NCBI GenBank assembly: GCA_023453665.1
Contig: JAEXTA010000209.1
Span: 1-5,832, forward strand
Direction: 5' to 3'
Length of the DNA stretch: 5,832 bases
Source of the DNA: Bacteroidota bacterium
GTDB taxonomy: Bacteria; Bacteroidota; Ignavibacteria; Ignavibacteriales; Ignavibacteriaceae
In this document: one piece after another, positions 1-5,595 of the stretch
How the letters are laid out: each line of letters opens with the position of its first letter
How positions within the stretch are numbered: position 1 is the first letter of the stretch
The notes under the pieces: generated by a model
The model's input: only the letters and a program-made list of their open reading frames with translations
Database searches by the model: none
What the model was told of the DNA's origin: nothing
Program-made: the position numbers and the translations under genes

Positions 1-263
1 CTTAACCTGAATCCGATTGAATCCACAGTTTCGTCAAGAAAATTATTCCTGAACCTGAACACTGCGTAATGTTCAGAATCGCTCTGAACATTCTGGTACA
101 TATATGCTATTGCAGCAGGATCAATTGTTATATCTATCCGGGCAATGGAATTATCATCAAAAAGTTTCCAGCTTTCATTATAAGTTTGCGGGTAAGTAAT
201 GGTGAAAGGAATCAAGATGAATAAGACAAGAAACATTTTCATGCTATGGTAATCAATTTTCAT
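1..263 (-). CDS. Secreted CotH-kinase-like protein, N-terminal part (partial)
   Basis: Only the first 87 codons are present; the reading frame runs open off the left edge. The start is ATG at 263-261. It begins with a signal peptide: hydrophobic core about residues 10-23 (FLVLFILIPF and on), with likely cleavage just before or after Gln25, so the product is probably exported. The mature part starts SWKLFDDNSIARIDITIDP, then a segment with YMYQNVQSDSEH, and the end reads ETVDSIGFRL. From family knowledge, this pattern (a beta strand with I-x-I-T-I-D-P, a Y-x-N-V/SDSEH segment, a hydrophobic strand, then GFRLRGNTS) is how CotH kinase family proteins begin; CotH of Bacillus is an atypical spore-coat kinase. 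The kinase motifs themselves lie outside the window, so the assignment rests on the N-terminal pattern alone. Met8 and Met10 are other in-frame starts. No good ribosome binding site is visible before any of them, as is common in Bacteroidota. Confidence 0.6.
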   Translation of the reverse strand, partial: MKIDYHSMKMFLVLFILIPFTITYPQTYNESWKLFDDNSIARIDITIDPAAIAYMYQNVQSDSEHYAVFRFRNNFLDETVDSIGFRL

Positions 264-282
264 AATCGTAATCTTAATTTGT

Positions 283-323
283 AATAAAAAATCCTCACCT
301 AAATTTAATTTGAACTGAGGATT
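283..323 (-). terminator. Rho-independent terminator-like hairpin after the desaturase gene
   Basis: Read on the minus strand, an 8-base arm AATCCTCA (323-316) pairs perfectly with TGAGGATT (297-290) across an 18-base AT-rich loop, and six consecutive T (291-286) follow. It lies 74 bases past the desaturase stop, in the right orientation to end that transcript. The large loop makes it weaker than a textbook terminator. It sits only about 20 bases before the ATG of the CotH-like gene, so it could instead be a leader hairpin of that gene. Confidence 0.5.
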
Positions 324-396
324 AATCAAATGTGAAATTCGGAACCGTTCAAGGAGTGAAAAGTTTTATATCAGATAAGTTAAGTTCAGTGAGAAA

Positions 397-1395
397 TTAA
401 TTTTCAAATGACAACAGCCGGTTATAGATGAAATCAAATGTAAAAGTTTTGCTTATTGTTTTTCTGTCAACATACTCAGCAATTTTTTTAAGCCGGTCAG
501 GTATGCCTAATATTTTTTCCTGTGCCTTTGAAGCTATTTCATTTAAACCTGTTACCAGTTCAATGTTCCAGAATTTAATAGCTTCTTCAACAATTGATTT
601 ATATTCCCAGGGACCATAGATGCCGACCCGTCTCACAACATCAGCCATTTCTTTGAAGTGATTCATGGCTATACCCGGCATCTCAATAGCAGGCATAACT
701 GAAGCAGCGGAAATCATTGCCCTGTTAGGATCGATTGTAAGTATTTCTTTAAAAGCATTTCTGTAAAACGAAAAATGTTTTGCTTCGTCTGATGCTATAT
801 TGTAAAGGATACCATTTAGTAATGGTTCATTGTCACCAGCAAGTTTGCCGGTATTTTTATGTGAGATTTGTGTTGCACGTTCCTGCAGTGTTGTGTAAAC
901 AAAAACTTTGTAGGGATCATTATCCCAATCGGGATTGAAGCCCGCTTCCTGGTAATGATACTGCATGATTTCAATTTCTTTAAAATTAAAAATGCGGCTG
1001 TCGCGTACATAATCCCTTAATACACCACCGTGACGGTCCTCTTCAGCAGTCCACATATTAGTCCACTTAGCCCAAAAACTATCATCGCCAAGGTATTTTG
1101 AAATTAGCCTGTGAAAGTGCGGAAGACCTTCTTCGGTTAAAAGATTTATCGCGAGTGCAACGCGAACAGAATCATGAAGACTTCGTGTCCGTTCTTTGAG
1201 CTTAACTATATTGCTAAGCTGATCATCATTCATTTTTTCATCAGCAGGAAGAAAATCACTTGAGAACCAGAGTTTTCGCTTTGATATATGTGATTCAATC
1301 CATTCTTTAACTTTGATTTCAATATGTTTCAATGCTTCAGCTTTTGCCATTGTTTCAAATGCTAAATTGTTAACTGATGGAATGACAATATCCAT
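397..1395 (-). CDS. Soluble acyl-ACP desaturase (stearoyl-ACP 9-desaturase family)
   Basis: This 332-residue cytosolic diiron enzyme of the FA_desaturase_2 family inserts a cis double bond into acyl chains carried on acyl carrier protein, using O2 and electrons normally supplied by ferredoxin. All six expected iron ligands are visible by motif alignment to castor desaturase from memory: Glu88 (LLTEEGLP), Glu119 and His122 (WTAEEDRHG), Glu172 (QERAT) and Glu204 and His207 (SDEAKH). Thr175 matches the conserved active-site Thr after the third helix motif, and ISHKNT (177-182) is a further family signature. The C-terminus FDFIYNRLL resembles the family's usual end, so the gene looks complete. 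The ATG at 1395 is supported by AAGGA about six bases upstream. It is separated by 241 bases from the helicase locus upstream and followed by a terminator-like hairpin, so it is probably its own unit. It implies O2-dependent unsaturated fatty acid synthesis. Position specificity of the double bond cannot be read from sequence. Confidence 0.92.
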   Translation of the reverse strand: MDIVIPSVNNLAFETMAKAEALKHIEIKVKEWIESHISKRKLWFSSDFLPADEKMNDDQLSNIVKLKERTRSLHDSVRVALAINLLTEEGLPHFHRLISKYLGDDSFWAKWTNMWTAEEDRHGGVLRDYVRDSRIFNFKEIEIMQYHYQEAGFNPDWDNDPYKVFVYTTLQERATQISHKNTGKLAGDNEPLLNGILYNIASDEAKHFSFYRNAFKEILTIDPNRAMISAASVMPAIEMPGIAMNHFKEMADVVRRVGIYGPWEYKSIVEEAIKFWNIELVTGLNEIASKAQEKILGIPDRLKKIAEYVDRKTISKTFTFDFIYNRLLSFEN

Positions 1396-1400
1396 TTATA

Positions 1401-1408
1401 TCCTTGGT
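1401..1408 (-). promoter_or_regulatory. Ribosome binding site of the desaturase gene
   Basis: On the minus strand ACCAAGGA precedes ATATAA and the ATG at 1395-1393. AAGGA at this spacing is a good Shine-Dalgarno match and fixes the start. Confidence 0.6.
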
Positions 1409-1454
1409 AAATGAGTTTTAGATCGTTTTAATTACTTTGCGAGGATCTCAGCAG

Positions 1455-1481
1455 GATAGATTGAATGCGGAGTGATCTATC
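1455..1481. repeat. Inverted repeat upstream of the desaturase gene
   Basis: GATAGAT (1455-1461) and ATCTATC (1475-1481) form a perfect 7-base dyad with a 13-base centre, so the half-sites are 20 bases apart centre to centre, two helical turns. It lies 60-86 bases before the desaturase start codon. It could be an operator for a dimeric regulator or a small leader hairpin. No regulator can be named. Confidence 0.35.
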
Positions 1482-1598
1482 ACCAAAATAGGGATGCTGA
1501 AATAATCTATTAGCAAGATAAGTTTGGAAAAGATCAAATGGTAGTGAATTATCATTAACCTGAAAAGATTTCTCATCAAACTTAAATGCTGAGCAGTG

Positions 1599-1623
1599 CA
1601 GCAATCCTGCTGTCTGATTGCTG
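1599..1623 (-). terminator. Hairpin just after the helicase stop codon
   Basis: CAGCAATC (1599-1606) and GATTGCTG (1616-1623) are a perfect 8-base inverted repeat around a 9-base loop, beginning 13 bases past the helicase stop codon. It is well placed to end or stabilise the helicase mRNA. No T-tract follows on the minus strand, so a classical intrinsic terminator is not shown. Confidence 0.4.
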
Positions 1624-1636
1624 TGTGAGTTTCTAT

Positions 1637-2914
1637 TTAACTGCTTTTTTTGTTTTTCCTTTTGAAGGATTTATTTTTATCAAAACTTTTAAATGACTTA
1701 GAATCTTTTTTGAATCTGTTACGGTTGTCACTTCTTGAACGATTTTTATTCCCTGAGCTGTTTCTCTTTTGTTCCCGGCTTTTGGATTCAGCAACCTCAA
1801 GAGTTATCTGACGTTTTTTGAATTGTTTGTTCTGGAATGCTTTTAATACAGTTTCTGAAAAGTCAGAATCAATTTCAAAAAAAGAAAAAGTTTTTAGTAT
1901 TTCGATTTCACCTATTTCAATGTCTTTAATTCCCGTGTATTCATTAATCAGGCCCATTAATGAACCGGGTTTAAGGTCATCAGTTCTGCCAAGATTTATA
2001 AAGAATCTCGTGAAGCCTTCCACATTACCTTTCTGTTTACCGGTACTTTTTCTGTCAGATGGCGCACTTAAATCAGAACTGTGCCTGTAATAATCGAGGA
2101 AGCGGTTAAACTCAACTGATACAAATTTTTTAATCAGTTCCTCGCGGTCAAGCCATTCCAGTTTTCTGTAAATATCCGGTAACAGGGGATCGATCTGTGT
2201 GTAGTCAACTTCAACTTTTTCCATTCTGTCGATTAAATGGAATAACTGTTTCTCACAAATTTCTTTCCCTGAAGGTACGTCAGCAAATGAAAATTTTTTA
2301 TTGAGATGTTTTTCAATCTGGTTCAGTCTGCCTTTCTCTTTCAGGTTTGCAATTACAATAGAAACACCTTTGCGTCCTGCACGCGCGGTTCTGCCGCTTC
2401 TGTGTGTGTACAGGTCAAGTTCTTCAGGCAGATTAAAATTAATTATGTGAGTAAGGTTATCTACATCAAGTCCGCGTGCAGCAACATCAGTTGCGACAAG
2501 CAGTTTCAAATGTTTGATCCTGAATTTATTCATCACGGTATCACGCTGTGCCTGTGAAAGATCACCATGAAGCGCATCGGCATTGTAACCGTCTTTCATT
2601 AGCAGGTCGGCTACTTCCTGTGTTTCTCTGCGCGTCCTGCAAAACACAATTCCGTAAACATCAGGATTAAAATCAACAATGCGTTTTAGAGCAAGGTATC
2701 TGTCTTTGGCATGAACTAGATAACATACGTGTTCGATGTTTTCCGCTCCTGCATTTTTTCTGCCGATTGTAACTTCAACCGGATTTTTCATGTACCTGCT
2801 TGCTATCGCCGCAACTTCTTTCGGCATTGTAGCTGAAAACAAGAGAGTGTTTTTTGATTTCGGTGTTTCTTTAAGTATTGCTTCAAGTTCTTCACGGAAA
2901 CCCATGTTAAGCAT
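1637..2914 (-). CDS. DEAD-box helicase, C-terminal half (RecA2, DbpA RNA-binding domain, basic tail)
   Basis: These 425 residues carry everything after motif II. Motif III SAT is at 27-29, motif IV GIVFCRTR at 88-95, the QxxR element at 121-124, motif V ATDVAARGLDV at 141-151 and motif VI HRSGRTARAG at 171-180. A linker follows to about 295, then a DbpA-type RNA-binding fold at about 300-376 (starts FTRFFINLGR, includes GLINEYTGI), then a tail of about 50 residues rich in Lys, Arg, Ser and Asn. In intact relatives the RecA2 lobe closes over ATP and RNA together with the N-terminal lobe, and the DbpA domain anchors the enzyme to structured RNA such as 23S rRNA. Alone this half lacks the ATP-binding P-loop and the DEAD box. 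The ATG at 2914 directly follows the upstream TAA; GAGG eight bases before it could allow reinitiation. No motif has decayed. Confidence 0.85.
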   Translation of the reverse strand: MLNMGFREELEAILKETPKSKNTLLFSATMPKEVAAIASRYMKNPVEVTIGRKNAGAENIEHVCYLVHAKDRYLALKRIVDFNPDVYGIVFCRTRRETQEVADLLMKDGYNADALHGDLSQAQRDTVMNKFRIKHLKLLVATDVAARGLDVDNLTHIINFNLPEELDLYTHRSGRTARAGRKGVSIVIANLKEKGRLNQIEKHLNKKFSFADVPSGKEICEKQLFHLIDRMEKVEVDYTQIDPLLPDIYRKLEWLDREELIKKFVSVEFNRFLDYYRHSSDLSAPSDRKSTGKQKGNVEGFTRFFINLGRTDDLKPGSLMGLINEYTGIKDIEIGEIEILKTFSFFEIDSDFSETVLKAFQNKQFKKRQITLEVAESKSREQKRNSSGNKNRSRSDNRNRFKKDSKSFKSFDKNKSFKRKNKKSS

Positions 2915-3388
2915 TTAATCAGCCTCATCAAGCACAACGGTTTTTACTGAAGAAAGATTTACAACGTTACGGTTTATCAGGTCAACTAACCTTCCGGGTG
3001 TTGCTGAAATTATGTGCACACCGCTTTTAATTTTTTGTATTTGTCTTTCAATGCTGGATCCGCCGAACACCGCAGCAATTTTAACACCTTCTTTATATTT
3101 GGCGAAAGAAGAAAGATCATCGGATATCTGAAGACAAAGTTCTCTGGTAGGGCTTAAGATTAAAAACTGAACATTGTTATGATGAGTATTCGTGTTCTGA
3201 ATAATCGGCAATCCAAATGCAGCGGTTTTGCCGGTACCTGTTTGTGCAAGTGTAACTATATCATCTTTTGATTCTTCAGCTAAAAGCGGGATAACCTGTT
3301 CCTGTACCGGTGTCGGGGTTTCAAATCCTAATTCATCTATGGCTTTAAGTATGTTTTTTTCAATTCCTAACTCACTAAACGATTTCAT
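2915..3388 (-). CDS. DEAD-box helicase, N-terminal half (RecA1 lobe) ending at the premature TAA
   Basis: These 157 residues form the ATP-binding lobe of a DEAD-box RNA helicase. In order: upstream aromatic Phe4, Q-motif GFETPTPVQ (21-29), motif I AQTGTGKT (48-55), motif Ia PTREL (80-84), GG (109-110), motif Ib TPGR (130-133) and motif II DEAD (154-157), after which translation stops. The start chosen is ATG at 3388: MKSFSELGI is the normal beginning of the family, and AGGA sits just upstream at the right distance. The frame is open further to a GTG at 3511, but those extra 41 residues look like random translation with no family match. A RecA1 lobe alone may bind ATP weakly but cannot complete the helicase cycle. 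It is continuous in frame with the following C-terminal half. Confidence 0.85.
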   Translation of the reverse strand: MKSFSELGIEKNILKAIDELGFETPTPVQEQVIPLLAEESKDDIVTLAQTGTGKTAAFGLPIIQNTNTHHNNVQFLILSPTRELCLQISDDLSSFAKYKEGVKIAAVFGGSSIERQIQKIKSGVHIISATPGRLVDLINRNVVNLSSVKTVVLDEAD

Positions 3389-3391
3389 TAA

Positions 3392-3401
3392 TTTCCTGAA
3401 T
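3392..3401 (-). promoter_or_regulatory. Ribosome binding site deciding the helicase start
   Basis: On the minus strand TTCAGGAAAT precedes the ATG at 3388-3386, with AGGA about six bases before it. This favours the 3388 start over the upstream GTG at 3511. Confidence 0.55.
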
Positions 3402-3414
3402 AATTTTGATATAC

Positions 3415-3432
3415 ATTCCGGATTGATTCCGG
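3415..3432. repeat. Small hairpin and direct repeat in the helicase leader
   Basis: ATTCCGG occurs twice (3415-3421 and 3426-3432), and CCGGA (3418-3422) pairs with TCCGG (3428-3432) over a 5-base loop. It lies about 30 bases before the helicase start codon, in the untranslated leader of that gene. DeaD/CsdA-type helicase genes often have structured leaders, but five base pairs alone are weak evidence for a function. Confidence 0.25.
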
Positions 3433-3592
3433 CATACAAATCTACCACTAAATATCCACAAAACGAATTAACATTTTTGCAGTGATGATTGCACCTCAAC
3501 AGGCAATTCACTTAAAGTACCAGTTTTATCTGCATCTGCATTAATTACACTTATCAGTTTAGCGTCTTAATTAGGTAAAAAAACTTTATATA

Positions 3593-3621
3593 TTGACAAA
3601 ATAACAAATTATTTTTAGGTT
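3593..3621 (+). promoter_or_regulatory. Candidate sigma-70-type promoter of the regulator-hydrolase operon
   Basis: A perfect TTGACA (3593-3598) is followed after 17 bases by TAGGTT (3616-3621), which keeps the T, A and final T of a -10 box. Transcription would start near 3628, inside the dyad described next, the usual layout for a repressed, autoregulated promoter. In Bacteroidota the housekeeping promoter differs from TTGACA/TATAAT, so this depends on the actual lineage. A TATAGT at 3636-3641 is an alternative -10 but has no good -35. Confidence 0.4.
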
Positions 3622-3641
3622 ACTGTACGTCAACGTATAGT
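3622..3641. promoter_or_regulatory. Candidate MerR-type operator dyad
   Basis: The 20-base stretch is symmetric about 3631/3632 in 8 of 10 base pairs. The core TACGT-CA-ACGTA (3626-3637) is perfect in its arms, and the outer ACT (3622-3624) pairs with AGT (3639-3641). Size, symmetry and position directly before a MerR-family gene make it a likely autoregulatory binding site. Binding is inferred, not shown. Confidence 0.45.
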
Positions 3642-3669
3642 TTATGCAATAATAAACGTTCAGGTACAG
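3623..3669. repeat. Long inverted repeat covering the operator and the regulator's ribosome binding site
   Basis: Arm 3623-3636 (CTGTACGTCAACGT) and arm 3656-3669 are inverted copies matching at 12 of 14 positions, with a 19-base centre that itself holds TTTAT/ATAAA (3641-3645, 3652-3656). The right arm contains CAGG (3661-3664), the likely Shine-Dalgarno of the regulator gene. It can be read as two related operator half-regions or, if the transcript begins far enough upstream, as an RNA hairpin hiding the ribosome binding site. Confidence 0.45.
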
Positions 3670-3670
3670 G

Positions 3671-4363
3671 ATGAATCAAAAAATATATCTTCAGGCTGAA
3701 ATAATCAGCAAATTACACATATCATTACCACAACTGCTTGAATGGGAGAAAGAAAAACTTATAAAGCCTGCCGGAGTGGATGAGGATAAGATACCTTTTT
3801 ACACTCAGGACACTTACAATGAATGTGAAAAGATTCTTAAACTGATTGAACTTGGTTATGAACTTGCCTCAATCTCAAAGATCATAAAAAAAGTAGGCCT
3901 TCCGGTTGAATCCGAATCAAAGAACAAAAACACTGCAGTAAAATATTTGACTGTCGGTGAACTTGCTCTGAAGATTGATGTTTCACCAAGGACAATAAAA
4001 CACTGGGAGGACAAAGGCATTATCGAATCTGATATGCGAAGCGATGGTGGATTCAGGTTATACTCAGAAGTATATGTTTTTTTCTGTAACCTGATACTTG
4101 ATCTTCAGAATTTCGGGTACAGTCTTGATGAAATAAAGATCATCTCAGATTATTTCAGGGATTTTATTTCCTTACAAAATAATCTTGAGATTTATGAGAA
4201 AGATGATGTTGCTAAAAAGTTAGAATTGATTCAGGCAGAAATCGACAGGCTTTTTAATAAAACGGCAAAGCTTAAAGAAGGTATTGAAAGATGGGAGGAA
4301 CTGCTCAAGAAAAAGAGAAAAGAGATTACAGCAATAAAAACCAGGAATACGAAAAGGGAATAA
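3671..4363 (+). CDS. Transcription regulator with two tandem MerR-like HTH domains and a coiled coil
   Basis: This 230-residue protein has three parts. Residues 5-79 look like a diverged MerR winged helix (AEIISKLHISLPQLLEWEKEKLI, then FYTQDTYNECEKILKLIELGYELASISKII). Residues 91-165 form a canonical MerR DNA-binding domain: YLTVGELALKIDVSPRTIKHWEDKGII, then a basic wing with GGFRLYSE and a helix with LQNFGYSLDEIKII. Residues about 168-222 are a charged heptad-like helix, probably the dimerisation coiled coil. There is no cysteine cluster for metal binding and no recognisable ligand domain at the C-terminus, so the signal is unknown; the first domain may act as a sensor or second DNA reader. 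The ATG at 3671 follows CAGG by six bases. The next gene begins one base after the stop, so the two are co-transcribed. An operator-like dyad directly upstream suggests autoregulation. The fold is certain in the second domain and probable in the first. Confidence 0.82.
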   Translation: MNQKIYLQAEIISKLHISLPQLLEWEKEKLIKPAGVDEDKIPFYTQDTYNECEKILKLIELGYELASISKIIKKVGLPVESESKNKNTAVKYLTVGELALKIDVSPRTIKHWEDKGIIESDMRSDGGFRLYSEVYVFFCNLILDLQNFGYSLDEIKIISDYFRDFISLQNNLEIYEKDDVAKKLELIQAEIDRLFNKTAKLKEGIERWEELLKKKRKEITAIKTRNTKRE

Positions 4364-4367
4364 ATTG
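4353..4367 (+). promoter_or_regulatory. Ribosome binding site deciding a TTG start for the hydrolase-like gene
   Basis: AAAGGGAA lies within the last codons of the regulator gene, and the TTG at 4365-4367 follows after the TAA stop. AGGGA at about five bases' spacing is a strong Shine-Dalgarno match, no ATG is available nearby in this frame, and conserved-looking sequence begins at once. This supports TTG initiation and translational coupling. Confidence 0.55.
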
Positions 4368-5591
4368 AATTACATAAAAATATATTCTGAACTTAAATCA
4401 TTTTTTGAAAGTCCCGGCATTGATATAACACATAATGAACTTGACTTAAAAATTCAAAGAATACCCTTTGTCTCAAAAAGTGCGTTGTTCAATCCTGCCG
4501 GTGAAGAAAAGAATTACGCAAAAAAATTATTTAACTCTCTGCTGAATTATTATCTCGGGAGAAACACTTTTTCAAAAGATTATATCTTTAACGTACTAAA
4601 CAAACCTGATGAAAAGGTAATTGAAAATAATCAATTCGATTACGTTGTTTTCAGTAACTGTTCTGCAGCTAAAACAAATGAAGTTATAATACTGCTTCAC
4701 GGACTGAATGAAAGAAGCTGGGACAAGTATCTACCTTGGGCATATACGTTATTGAAACAAACCGGCAAAACAGTACTGATGTTTCCTTTATCTTTCCATA
4801 TGAACCGTGCGCCGAAGGAATGGAGCGATCCGCGATTGATGAAACAGGTATCTATCGAAAGAATGAACCTTCTGCCCGGACTTGAATGTTCATCTTTTGC
4901 AAATGCTGCATTGAGCACTCGTATTCAGTTTTTGCCGAAAAGATTTCTACTGTCCGGCTTGCAGACGTTTGAAGATATTAATTCTTTAATGAATGAAATC
5001 CGCCCCGGAAAAAATACATTGATTGATAGAAATGCTTCGATAGATTTTTTCTGTTATTCAATCGGTTCATTTCTTGCTGAAATACTTTTTATGTGCAACT
5101 TTAACAATCTTTATTCTGGCTCAAGACTTTTTAATTTTTGCGGTGGTTCTACACTTGATCTCACAATGCCGGTTTCAAAAGCTATTATGGATAGTGAGGC
5201 AGATATAGCCCTAAAAGAATATTACAGCAAGGAGTTTGAAAAAGATATTGACAGGGATGAAGTTCTATCAACAAGATTAAAAAAACTTGACGATTGCGGT
5301 TATTCTTTTTTAAGTATGCTGGGAGCTGAGAAGTTCCGGAAGTTCAGAGAAGACAGATTATCTCAGATGAAGGAAAGGATAAAAACATTAATTCTTGTGA
5401 AGGATAAAGTATTCAGCCCCTATGCAATTGCTAAAACATTTCCTGCAAAAACATCAGGTGAGGTTGTTGTAAAAGATTATAGTTATGACTATTCACATGA
5501 AAATCCTTTCCCGTTAAAAAATGATATAGCAGATTTAGTTGATAATGCGTTTGGTGAAACATTTAAACTTGCTTCTTCTTTTCTGACATAA
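4365..5591 (+). CDS. Alpha/beta-hydrolase-like protein of unknown substrate, operon partner of the MerR regulator
   Basis: This 408-residue protein has no signal peptide and is probably cytosolic. Hydrolase features begin at about residue 105: the strand VIILLHG (107-113) ends in an oxyanion-hole HG, and NERSWDKYLPWAYTLLKQTGKTVLMFPLSFH follows in the manner of a lid and second strand (given here in part, 115-145). The nucleophile elbow is DFFCYSIGSF (227-236) with Ser232 in Cys-x-Ser-x-Gly instead of the usual Gly-x-Ser-x-Gly. Asp347 after strand LILVKD and His378 in DYSHENPFP stand where the acid and histidine of the triad are expected. Residues 1-100 form an added N-terminal region. The HGLNERSW...YLPWAY pattern recalls a Bacteroidota family that I remember as DUF6051, not checked. 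It starts with TTG one base after the regulator's stop and so is likely controlled by it. An esterase, thioesterase or depolymerase role is possible but not shown. Confidence 0.7.
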   Translation: MNYIKIYSELKSFFESPGIDITHNELDLKIQRIPFVSKSALFNPAGEEKNYAKKLFNSLLNYYLGRNTFSKDYIFNVLNKPDEKVIENNQFDYVVFSNCSAAKTNEVIILLHGLNERSWDKYLPWAYTLLKQTGKTVLMFPLSFHMNRAPKEWSDPRLMKQVSIERMNLLPGLECSSFANAALSTRIQFLPKRFLLSGLQTFEDINSLMNEIRPGKNTLIDRNASIDFFCYSIGSFLAEILFMCNFNNLYSGSRLFNFCGGSTLDLTMPVSKAIMDSEADIALKEYYSKEFEKDIDRDEVLSTRLKKLDDCGYSFLSMLGAEKFRKFREDRLSQMKERIKTLILVKDKVFSPYAIAKTFPAKTSGEVVVKDYSYDYSHENPFPLKNDIADLVDNAFGETFKLASSFLT

Positions 5592-5595
5592 AATT

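Larger units (their letters stand above)
1637..3388 (-). pseudogene. deaD: DEAD-box RNA helicase locus interrupted by an in-frame TAA
   Basis: This is the whole locus as one ancestral gene: 157 codons, a TAA at 2917-2915, then 425 codons in the same frame. Read through, it would give about 583 residues, in the size range of DeaD/CsdA-type ATP-dependent RNA helicases with a DbpA-type RNA-binding domain, which act in ribosome assembly and cold adaptation. The TAA falls right after DEAD (motif II) and before MLNMGF; bacterial relatives usually read DEADEMLNMGF, so one G-to-T change in a GAA codon explains it. No frameshift, deletion or lost motif is seen on either side, so the break is either very recent, a sequence error, or tolerated. 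The other genes here use TAA as a normal stop, so codon reassignment is unlikely. The symbol is given by family resemblance only; DbpA-like is the alternative name. Confidence 0.8.

Noticed and set aside
1396..1636. Search for a small gene or RNA gene between the helicase and desaturase genes
   Set aside because: Only the two inverted repeats described were found; no open frame with a start and ribosome binding site, and no tRNA-like fold.
1818..2090. Plus-strand open frames opposite the helicase and desaturase genes (for example 1818-2090, 2306-2557, 428-619, 3228-3485)
   Set aside because: They lie wholly antisense to well-supported genes, have no family resemblance and reflect the base composition of the coding strand opposite.
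2915..2917. TAA read as an amino acid (genetic code change or programmed readthrough)
   Set aside because: The other genes in the window end in TAA, and no recoding structure is apparent downstream. A point mutation or sequence error is simpler.
3389..3511. N-terminal extension of the helicase to a GTG at 3511
   Set aside because: The 41 extra residues look nothing like a helicase N-terminus, while ATG 3388 starts the normal family sequence and has AGGA at good spacing.
3468..3566. Minus-strand open stretch of 32 codons in the helicase leader (includes ADADKTGTLSELPVEVQ), vaguely EF-hand-like
   Set aside because: It has no ATG, GTG or suitable TTG start, is bounded by stops on both sides, and the EF-hand resemblance is partial. 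It may be a chance frame or the worn tail of an old gene; too little to call.
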